Program-made: the position numbers and the translations under genes
In this document: piece by piece, positions 22,201 to 34,200 of the stretch
Numbering within the stretch: position 1 is the stretch's first letter
Layout: each line of letters starts with the position of its first letter
The notes under the pieces: model-generated
What the model saw: only the letters and a program-made list of their open reading frames with translations
What the model was told of the DNA's origin: nothing
The model's database searches: none
NCBI GenBank assembly: GCA_023053575.1
Contig: JAKZAP010000007.1
Location: 10,553,008 to 10,617,007, forward strand
DNA: 64,000 nucleotides
Direction: 5' to 3'
Source of the DNA: Branchinecta lynchi
Taxonomy: Eukaryota; Arthropoda; Branchiopoda; Anostraca; Branchinectidae

Positions 22201-25200
22201 CGTTGTCTTTTGCAGGCAGAGTCGCTAAAGAAGTCTGATGAATACCATGTAAAGACGGTTACAGCCGAACGAGCTGTTGGGTCAAGAGGACAGCCCATGA
22301 TCCTCGAACTGTGCAGTCTTGTCTTAGAAAATGTGGAACGCCTCAGAAAGACCACGTGTGAATCCAGGTCCGAATCTAATGGAGGTATGTGGTAGAGATG
22401 TAGTTAAAACAAGACCAAAGGTTTCGATGGAGTCCCAAAAGTTCAATATTTGATCCAGACAACTGGGTCTTGTCTTCACTAGATCCAGTCTTCGCCAGAC
22501 TCCTTGAACATTTTTACTATTCAAAGTCAGAAACAGATTAAGGCCAAATAGCTAATCATCTGAGAAAACCAATTTCAAATATGGATTCAGCATGTGTGTT
22601 TACCTCTATAAGTCATATCTGTTTTGACAAGAACTTCCTGCCACTTCTGCCAATTTCCCGGTTTCGGCCGAACTCCGTAACTACCTGTCCGGCGAAGAAA
22701 GAAAGCTCAAAAACGAACCAGGGTATCTTATTTCCCCAATAATGAACATCTAATCAACTTCAAATAAATATTTAACTTATAACAAATTTTCCGACTCCAG
22801 CCGGACTCCGGTCGAACTATATGTCCGGGTAAAAAATGATTGCACACACGGATTCAGCATCTCTTCTTACCCCTAAATCGGATATCTAATCAACTACAAA
22901 TAAAACTTTAACTTTTAACAATTTCCGGTTTTTGCCAGATTCCGGGCGAACTACATGTCCGGATAGAATATTGTTTACACAGAAGTATTCAGCATGTCTT
23001 CTTGCCCCAAATCGAACATCCAATCAACTCCAAATAAAACTTTTAATTTTGACAAACTTTCCAGTTTGGGCCGGATTCCGGGCGAGCTACTTGCCGTCGA
23101 GAAAATGGTTTTCACCATCGTGTTCAGCATGTCTTCCTACTCTTAAATCGAACATCTAATCAACTTCAAATAAAACTTTTACTTTTAAGAAACTTTCCGG
23201 TTTTGGCCGGATTCCGGGTGAACCACTAGTCCGATGACAAAATGGTTTTCACCATCGTATTCAGCATGTCTTCTTACCCCATAATCGACTATCACATTAG
23301 CTGTTTTAAAATATTTTGTTTCTCCCTTAATTTAAACCCCCTCCCCCACCCCTGAATGCAGGGCTACAAAGCCCATCTTCGAACTTGACTTGTCCGGTGA
23401 CCCAACAAATCCTCACACCAAGTTCATCAGAATATCTCATTCCCTTCGAGAGTTATCGTGCTTACAGACGGACAGACGGACAACTTTTGCGATGTCATTG
23501 GTATCTCTCCACTTACGTTTTGGGATCCCAAAAACAAAAACAAAAAACACCCAGGTCGTGGTCCACCCTACTTACCGTAGATACTAAGCATCACATCACG
23601 GCTTCTGGCTTCTTGGCGTCAAGGCTGGAACGAACTTTTCTACTTACGGCACAATATCCAACTTCGTTACCATTTTCGTTCCAACCTCGTCAAAAGCTAC
23701 TACGCTGACCGTTCCAACGTTCTCGAAATAGTAACTATTTTCTTACTACGCTTGGAGCGTAGTAAGCGTGGTAACTACGATCTCTGTGACGTGATTGGCC
23801 CGATTAGCTGGGCGCGGTATTTTGCCGAAAATATAAAAATGTGTTCCAGTCTTGGCGCCAAGAAGCCAGGATCTATGACATCATGCGTAGTAATTACGGT
23901 AAGTAGGGTTGAACACGCTTATAGATCGTAGTTACCAAGCTTGCTACGCTCCCGAGCGTCGTAAGCAAAGAGAGCGATCGGCCTAGTAACTTTTCATGAG
24001 GTTGGAACGAAAATAGTAACTAAGAGTTACTATTGTAAGAAGGGTGGAACAGGATCCCCGTCTCTCCCCGCCCGCGATATTGCGGTAGAGAAATCGTACT
24101 TGCACCACTAGATAAACGTGGATGGTGCAGTTTCTGGCCAAATGGTGAATTAAAACCTATTAAACCCACTCTTATGGCCATTGGAAACCCTAATCAAACA
24201 CCAACGATTCAAAATTTTTTGAATTTTCACTGTAAGTGGACGTAATAGACATCGTCCGAAAAAGCATGCCTCTGCTGTAGGCTACGACCAATCACAACGC
24301 AGGTATGATGCAGGACAGGTCAAAGAAGTTAATTCGTGACATCAGGTTTAAAATAGAACTCGATCATCTACGAGAAGAGGTCTCGGTAGGCCAAAAACTT
24401 TTATGTAATATTTGAGTAGCTATATGCGTGCTAGCCATACGCTAGCCATGGACTAAGAAGCAAGAACCAATAATGATAAGAACTTCTGCCAATGCGCCAT
24501 GCAGAAGTCCTCGATCGTGTTCCGTAAATATTTAGCGGGTGCTTAGCCGATATACTACGAACTGAAATTTCGGACATGAAAGCTCGGAACGGGTACTCTT
24601 GGATGTACTGGTGCCCGATCATTCAGCTTTAACTCAGACTTCCAGTTTGAACCGTACCTTATGTACCACAACCGAACCTGTATAATGACTAAAAGATTAT
24701 TATTGTCGTTTAGTTTGTGTAATAGACCGGCTAATTTAAAGTTTAATTTGGCAGAGTTTAAAGCATGTTTTGACTACCTAGTTGAAACTTCCCAAGACTG
24801 GCTGCCCGATATTAAGTTGACTCGAATCTGAAAGTTAGTAAAGCACAACTCCAGCTAGAAATGATCTTTTCCCCATGAAATGGATCAGAAGAAAACTTTC
24901 TCGAAAATACATTACTTTCCATCTGACTTTAGCGATTTTCTTGTTAATGCCTGACGACTTTGCGCAGCCTTCCTGCTCTTCGGGCGGTGGCTGGGAGCAA
25001 AACATTCGAAAACTGAAGGCGCCGTGGATAAAAAATACGAAAACTGAGAAAATAAAATTAGGCAAAACAGAAGACGAGGGGTTGCTCACTCTCCGCCACC
25101 GGTGTACACCTCGACACGGCACCGACACGGCACCGGCACGGCACCGGCACGGCACCGCGGCACCGGCACGGCACCGGCACGGCACCGGCACGGCACCGCG

Positions 25201-28200
25201 GCACCGGCACGGCACCGGCACGGCACCGCGGCACCGGCACGGCACCGCGGCACCGGCACGGCACCGCGGCACCGGCACGGCAAAGGCACGGCAACGGCGC
25301 AACACCGCGGCACCAGCTCGGCACCGGCACGGCACCGCACGGCACCGGCACGGCACCGCACGGCACCGCACGGCACCGGCACGGCACCGCACGGCACCGG
25401 CACGGCACCGCACGGCACCGGCGACAATTTTTCCGGCCACGGACAAATTTTCTGTAGATTACTTTTCGCCATCTGGTATCTGGTATCTGGCGCCCAATAA
25501 CGAAGGTACTTGGATGAAAGCTTTATTGAAAACATGCAACCGAAGAAGAAGCTGAACTAGATATGAGGAGATGCTGTTGACCAAATGCGCAAAGTGGTCA
25601 ACCATGGTTTGGTACTGGTGCTTGGCGATACTTGGATTTTTCGATATATCGATATTTTCACTTTCGATATTAGATAATCGATATATCGATATTTCCGCTT
25701 TCGATATTCAACAATCGATATATCGATATTTTCACTTTCGATATTCGATAATCGATATTGATATTTGCTTACCATGCTTCGTTTCGCCAAAATCTAAGAA
25801 CCAAATTTTCATTAAATAGCATCTTGGATCATTTCAAACTCAGAATAAATGAGAAATGAATTAGGGAAAACATATTGTCCAATTTCGGATATATAAGTGT
25901 AGGTTCGTTCGGATTATTTACAATAATTACGATGAACAAATATCGTTTTCGATAGCGATATTTACGTTTCGATATCGATATTTGGTGCGATATATCGATC
26001 GATCGATATCCGATATATCGCATACTGGATCATCTCGAACTCCGGATGAATAAGAAAGGAATTGCGGAATACACATTGCTCCAATTTCGTATATATAAGT
26101 GTGGGTTATGTTGGATTAATTGCAATCTTTACGAATGAACAAATATCGTTATCGATATCGATATTTACTTTCGATATCGATATTTTGTCCGATACATGGA
26201 TATATCGATATCGGTATCGAATATCGCCCAAAACTTGAGTCAGCTTCAGTATATTTTGCTTCTGGTGAAGGTAATTCAGTGGCGACCAATCTTTTTTTTA
26301 TATTTGTAGAGTGTGCTAAGAATGATACTTGGCAGGCATATTTAACTTGGAAAAAGTCAATTTCCCCATCAGACACTCTGGGAGTGCAATAGAGGTATGC
26401 TTATTTGAACGTTCGTGCTTCGAACTTTGCCATTTTCATTCACTTGCTGTGGCTAAATATATGTACCAGTTAGCCTAAGTAGGTAGTCAAGGAAGGAAAA
26501 GATTGGTTCATAAATTCTTTTATAGAGCCAACCACATTCCTTAAAGTACTCATCATAACCACAAAGTACAGAAAATACTTTGGAGCAAAACATATATTTT
26601 CATGATCCCCATGAGCCCATGATTATTTGTGAAACAAGGGTTTTGCTTCAAAATGAATTTCCAGCTCCCTTAAAGGACCCCTCGCACTAATCACTCTTCA
26701 ACTTACAGTATTTAAAAGTATTTGAATACTTTAACTATGCTGTGCTTTCAATAAATAACTAACTGTTTTGGCTGTTTTAAGCCTTTTCCGAGACCCGTTG
26801 ACTTCTAGCGAAACAGGGAAACAATTTGCATAACCGATTTTCCTGATGGAAAAAATTCTCGCAGACAACCGTCGCGCAACCGTCTCGAACCGTCGACAGC
26901 GTGATACACATCGAAGGTAGCAAAACACGGCAAGTGAGAAAATCAGCGAGGTTTTGTTAGAGGGGTTAGAATGTACCGCACGAAACGTGGGTCTCCGGGT
27001 TTAGAAATATATGTAATGATTACGGAAGTAGGTTGCATTAGTATTACAGGTTGCATATTATAGGTTGATTTCTAGCGATCCCGCGAGTTCGGCATACTTC
27101 CTGATGTCCTAGGGCGATGAAACTTGGCAGGTATGTCAGGGATCCGAACAGATTGACTTGAGAACAGCCGTTTCCCCGACCCGACCATCGTGGGGGGAGT
27201 GGGTGGATGGGGGGTCCGGAATCTAGTGGCGTGCATAACTTTTGAACGGGTGATCGGATTTGAATGAAACTTGTCTGGTGAGCTATCGCCTCGGACGTTC
27301 AGTGTCACGTCCCGGTCGGGTCCGATACCTGTGGGGATGGGGGGGGGGGGGGGGTGGAAAACTCAAGAAACTATAAAAGCAGAGGGATTGGGACGAAACT
27401 TAATGGATGGAACAAGCATTAGGCCTAGATGAAAATGACGGAACCAGATGGTTTCGGGGCACTGTGGGGGGAGTTGGAGGGGGTTTCCTGGAATTCCGGT
27501 AGTCGTGAGTTAGAATAGTTCCAGATGTAAAACGACAACGAAACTTTGCAGGCATATTAGTGACCCGAATTATCTAGACTTAAGAACCTGACACAACATA
27601 CCCCCGGAAACTTCCGTTCCTAGATCCGAGCATTTTTCGGGGAGCAAGAGAAGAGAAATATGGAAATTGACTTCTATAAATTGCGAACGAGTGGTCTGAT
27701 TCGAGTGAAACTTCATGGGTGGTACGAATCGACGGCCTCGACATGTAAAACATGCGTTCGAACCACATGCGACCACGATTAGGGGAATTGGGGGTGGGGG
27801 GACTTTTGACATGCACAAAAAACAAACGGATGGACCGAATGAGATGCAAATTCGACAGTGCCGAGTTTATGCGGCCTAGATTTGTTATTTGGCGTACACA
27901 TTGCTCCAATTTCGTATATATAAGTGTGGGTTATGTTGGATTAATTGCAATCTTTACGAATGAACAAATATCGTTATCGATATCGATATTTACTTTCGAT
28001 ATCGATATTTTGTCCGATACATGGATATATCGATATCGGTATCGAATATCGCCCAAAACTTGAGTCAGCTTCAGTATATTTTGCTTCTGGTGAAGGTAAT
28101 TCAGTGGCGACCAATCTTTTTTTTATATTTGTAGAGTGTGCTAAGAATGATACTTGGCAGGCATATTTAACTTGGAAAAAGTCAATTTCCCCATCAGACA

Positions 28201-31200
28201 CTCTGGGAGTGCAATAGAGGTATGCTTATTTGAACGTTCGTGCTTCGAACTTTGCCATTTTCATGCACTTGCTGTGGCTAAATATATGTACCAGTTAGCC
28301 TAAGTAGGTAGTCAAGGAAGGAAAAGATTGGTTCATAAATTCTTTTATAGAGCCAACCACATTCCTTAAAGTACTCATCATAACCACAAAGTACAGAAAA
28401 TACTTTGGAGCAAAACATATATTTTCATGATCCCCATGAGCCCATGATTATTTGTGAAACAAGGGTTTTGCTTCAAAATGAATTTCCAGCTCCCTTAAAG
28501 GACCCCTCGCACTAATCACTCTTCAACTTACAGTATTTTAAAGTATTTGAATACTTTAACTATGCTGTGCTTTCAATAAATAACTAACTGTTTTGGCTGT
28601 TTTAAGCCTTTTCCGAGACCCGTTGACTTCTAGCGAAACAGGGAAACAATTTGCATAACCGATTTTCCTGATGGAAAAAATTCTCGCAGACAACCGTCGC
28701 GCAACCGTCTCGAACCGTCGACAGCGTGATACACATCGAAGGTAGCAAAACACGGCAAGTGAGAAAATCAGCGAGGTTTTGTTAGAGGGGTTAGAATGTA
28801 CCGCACGAAACGTGGGTCTCCGGGTTTAGAAATATATGTAATGATTACGGAAGTAGGTTGCATTAGTATTATAGGTTGCATTAGTTTGAGCAAAATATAC
28901 AACTACGTGATCCCCATGAGCCCATAGTCACTTTTGCCTAAAGGGTTTTGCTTTCACATGAATTTCTAGTGCCCTTAAAGTGCAAAAATAAAATACTTTT
29001 CACCAGATCATTCTCTTGATTTCCAAGGGCCCACAATCATTCTTATTTCAAGGGTATGGCTTATAATTAAACACAAGAAACCCAAGAATTTAAAAATTCC
29101 TAAATTTCATCCTCTGACCCAGCCTTGCAAGTACCATATGAGCTGCTAGCTCTTGTATTCAACACACATTGCCGACTTCATTCTCGGCCAATATCTGATG
29201 AAATTTGTTTACATGTACATCAGAAATCGTGCTTTATCACAATACTGTAATTTGAAGTAAAAAAAAACCTCGGCACCGGCTTGGCACCGGCACGGCACCG
29301 GCTCGGCACCGACACGGCACCGCGGCACCGGCACGGCACCGGCACGGCACCGCGGCACCGGCTCGGCACCGGCTCGGCACCGGCACGGCACCGCGGCACC
29401 GGCTCGGCACCGGCACGGCACCGCGGCACCGGCTCGGCACCGGCACGGCACCGCGGCACCGGCACGGCACCGACACGGCACCGCGGCACCGGCTCGGCAC
29501 CGCGGCACGCGCCACTTGGTGTACATCGTTTTTGGGAGTGAGCAACCCCTCGACAGAAGATTCTCATATCCTTTTGTATGAAAGAGTTGTCAGCGGACGT
29601 TGACAATTCTGGCAAACTTTGCGTTGTGTAACGGCCAAAACTCTGTACGGGCGAAAAGGTGCTATTCGTAGGCAGAAAACGAAACAGTGGAGAAAGATGG
29701 GGATTTCAAAAGCTAATACCTCCATAAGGGAGCTAAGTATATTATAAAAGGCAGAATAAGCAAGAGGGGTCCTTCAACAGTAACTTCTTAAACCCAGAGA
29801 CCGAAGTTGCATTCTGGACCCGCTAGCTACACCTCACTAATCTTCGCACTTGCCTCGATTCACTAGTTTCCATTTGCACTATGCTCCCGACGAGTGTTCG
29901 AGTATCATGCTATTGATGCGTAAAATCGGTTTTCTGTATTTTTCCAAGTTTTGGCTAGAAGATAATGGGTCTGGGAAAAAAACGCGATTCACTAGTTTCC
30001 ATGTGCATTATGCTCCCGACGAGTGTTCGAGTATCATGCTATTGATGCGTAAAATCGGTTTTCTGTATTTTTTAAAGTTTTAGCTAGAATATAATGGGTC
30101 TGGGAAAAAGCTTAAAACAGCCAAATCCGTGAACAATTCGTTAAAAGCAGAGCTTAGTTTTACAGAATTTGGATAGTTTGAATATCGGACATCAAAAGTA
30201 AATAGTGCGAGGTGCGCCTTTTTTTTCCTCCTCCACTCAGTGATACAAGTGTGGCACTTAGTCTTTCCATTTTTACTTTAAAATTTGGTTCTGCGAGGTG
30301 TGCCTTAAATATCAGAGAATTTTGTTCCCGTATCCTCCGGCATGTAAGCGGCTCAACTGATTTTTACTAGCAGTTTAGCACCTTAGAGCTGGTGTGTGAA
30401 ATACCGCCGAGACGCGAAGGTGCAGAATTTCTGAGACACGCACACATTAGTATTATGATTCCTTGCTAAGAATTGCGTCAGCGTAAGAGTATGAAAGTTC
30501 CTCTAAGTAGGTTGCTCATTATCGCATCGTTCGAGGTCTTATTGATGTCTTCTTGAACGGAGCGAGGACAGCTCATATTTCCGTGGATGGAATCCTAGCC
30601 TAGACTAAGAGAGGAGGCCTAGGTCTAGTCGACGCGGCCTCCAGTTTCAGAGTGAGAGAAACCTGTATTGATCTTCGGTCGGACAACAATCCACAAGAAC
30701 AGAAGATGAAATCTCTATCTTACAGGTCCGTCCAAAGTTCCAACTGTAATGGTTATACATATCGATCACATGCGGAACCGAACCGTTTACTGCAAGAACC
30801 TCACCCGACTTGCAAATGAAAATAGTGCGCGACTGCTCTGCCTATTCTTGAGAAGTTTCATTTTCCTCGTTGCTGTTGGCGACAATGAAGATGTGAAGGT
30901 AGGGAACCTATTCTTCTTTGTGTGACAACCGGCTGGCTTCAGCAGATGTCGATGTCTAAGACTAGACTAAAGGCGTATTCTCGCCGTTCCCCGAGGACTC
31001 CTCGAGGAATCGAAGGGAACGGCGAGGATAGATGGAGTCACTCCACGCTGACTCCGCGTACGGAAAACAACGAGAACAAGGGGAATGCTTCCAAAATGGA
31101 TTTTGTTGGAACAAAAAATATGCAGTTGAAGAAATTAGTGTGGATCCACTTTATTTTTGGTTTTGCTTGTTCTGATTGTTTTTAATTAATTTTACATTGC

Positions 31201-34200
31201 ACCAACACCAGCAAAAACTGATTCCCCTCCGAATCTGAAAGAGAGTCCTTGAGCCCAAGTTGACTTTGAAACATATATTCAAATAATGTATACAATGGAT
31301 ACGTCAGCTACGAAGTCCTTTTTGATGATGGGATGATAATCGGAGCATTCCCCGTCCGTGGGGACTCGCGAGAATACGAGGTGCGAGTCCCCGCGACAAA
31401 CAAAAACGCGGGGAATCCTCAAGTGGAGTCCTCGGGAACGGCGAGAATATGTCTTAAGATGAGAAACTGTTACTTGAAAAATAAATTAGAAGTTTACTCT
31501 GATCTCTGCTCAGAGTAATTTCCTTAAAGTTCAATGGGCACATCCAAACTACCCCAATCCCACTCTGTAACAACCTAGGAACGATGCTTACCCCCTAGAT
31601 CAGCAGCTTTTTCAACAGTTTCCTCTCTGTGATATTTCAAAGCGTAATTTTTTGGTCCAGTCCATGCTCAATTTACTAGCTTGGACAAAAATAAAAAATG
31701 ATGTTTCTTACAACACTTAGCAGATCTTTATTTTATGCATAAATCAGCTTGTATAATTCAGATCTGAATAGGCTATTTGTTTTTTAATGATTTTTTTAGC
31801 TATATTATTTTTTATAAACTTATTGCATATTCTGGTACATTTCATAAAGCAAGTTAATCATGCTTCACAACACTATTCCACAAAGAAAAACTTTTAATAG
31901 GCACTTTAAAACATGGAACTTCTGATGAAACACTAGAACAATCGGGTACACTGCATCTGCGGTTTGACTTTGGTGACATCTCAAATATATCCTTTTCTAT
32001 CAAGCATTGCTGGGTGTTTTTATGGCACTTGCCCTTCGGCCAAGTGCCATATAGCGATCGCAATTTCTGTCCGTCCGTCGGTCTGTCGGTCTGTCGGTCT
32101 GTCGGTCTGTCCAGGTTTTGCTAGTTCGGGCACTTCCAGATAAGCTAGGACGATAAAACTTGGCAGGCATATCAGGGACCCCAAATGATTAAGTTGGAAA
32201 TAGTCACTTCCCCGATCCGAGTACCGTGGGGGGAGTGGAGGGAGGGGGAATCCGGAATCTTGAGGTATTTTTAACTTTTGAACGGGTGATCGGATCTCGA
32301 TGAAACTTGATATTTGGAACGAACTCATGCCTCAGACGACCCACTTAAAATCCGGACCGGATCCGGTGACTTTTGGGGGGAGCTGGAGGCGGCAACCGGA
32401 AATCTTGGGAAACGCTATGAGTGGAGGGATCGAGATGAAACTTGGTGGGAAGACACCTAGCAAACACTAGATACATGATTGACATAACCGAGCCGATTCG
32501 GGCACTGTGGGGGAGTGGAGGGAGGGGGAATCCGGAATCTTGAGGTATTTATAACTTTTGAACGGGTGATCGGATCTCGATGGAACTTGATATTTGGAAA
32601 GACCTCATGCCTCAGACGACCTACTTAAAATCCGGACCGGATCCGGTGACTTTTGGGGGGAGCTGGAGGGGGCAACCGGAAATCTTGGGAAACGCTATGA
32701 GTGGAGGGATCGAGATGAAACTTGGTGGGAAGACACCTAGCAAACACTAGATACATCATTGACATAACCGAGCCGATTCGGGTACTGTGGGGGGAGTAGA
32801 GGGAGGGGGAATCCGGAATCTTGAGGTATTGTTAACTTTTGAACGGGTGATCGGATCTCGATGGAACTTGATATTTGGAACGGCCTCATGCCTCAGACGA
32901 CCCACTTAAAATACGGACCGGATCCGGTGACTTTTGGGGGGAGCTGGAGGGGGCAACCGGAAATCTTGGGAAACGCTATGAGTGGAGGGATCGAGATGAA
33001 ACTTGGTGTGAAGACACATAGCAAACACTAGATACATCATTGACATAACCGAGCCAATTCGGGCACTGTGGGGGAGTGGAGGGAGGGGGAATCCGGAATC
33101 TTGAGGTATTTATAACTTTTGAACGGGTGATCGGATCTCGATGGAACTTGATATTTGGAAAGGCCTCACACCTCAGACGACCCACTTAAAATCTGGACCG
33201 GATCCGGTGACTTTTGCGGGAGCTGGATGGGGCAACCGGAAATCTTGGGAAACGCTACGAGTGGAGGGGTCGAGATGAAACTTGGTGGGAAGACACCTAG
33301 CAAACACTAGATACATCATTGACGTGACCGAGCCGATTCGGGCACTGTCGGGGGAGTGGAGGGAGGGGGAATCCGGAATCTTTAGGTATTTATAACTTTT
33401 GAAGGGGACCGGATCTCGATGAAACTTGATATTTGGAAAGACCTCATGCCTCAGACGACCCACTTAAAATCCGGATCGGATCCGGTGACTTCTGGGGGGA
33501 GCTGGAGGGGAGAACCGGAAATACTGGAAAACGCTATGAGTGGAGGGATCGAGATGAAACTTGGTGGGAAGACACCTAGCAAACACTAGATATACCATTG
33601 ACATAACCGAGCCGTGCCTACTCGTAACAAGTGCCATATGAGCTCGTAGCTCTTGTTTAATTTCCTGCCACGATATCCCAGCTCCTAAGATTTGGATCGC
33701 CGAAATGCCAGAGAGGTAAAGACAAGGGATAACAAGAAAACGGGCGATTTTCGTAGCGCCTTCTAAAGGAAGTCGGAAATGTTTATTTGTGAAGCATTTA
33801 ATACAAAATAAAGCATTAGAAGTGTCCATTGTGCTTTAAAGTTTGACCGAATAGTGCCGAGACACGACAGGCTAGTTACTTACCACTTGTTCACTTAAAT
33901 AGACCCGATGAAAATGCGTCATTTCGTTGCTTCCCTATTCATATGATCGATTTTTATCGAATGAACCGCTTTTCTTACGGATTTGTGGTAGCTCTATACC
34001 CATATTAGCCGCTGGAATGCACGCTTTGGATCAATTAAAATTCTACTTGGCGGGTGAACTTTGTCTTGCCAGCAGTGCATATTCTGAACGTCACTACCAT
34101 AGAAACATATATATATACGGTATATATATAATATAAAAAAATAAAACCTAAGCAGAGTCAAAATAGTTCAGTGTATTATATAACAATAAGCTGGCTTTTC

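Noticed and set aside
24835..25555. Long ORFs in several frames across the 25.1-kb and 29.3-kb GC-rich regions (up to 226 codons)
   Set aside because: They translate hexamer arrays lacking TA-containing codons, are open on both strands at once, and give only Arg/Cys/Pro/Ala or Arg/His/Gly/Thr repeats.
32061..32112. Short direct repeats (GTCGGTCTGTCG...) checked as a CRISPR-like array
   Set aside because: There are no spacers; it is a simple tandem tract inside a family Y element of an animal genome.
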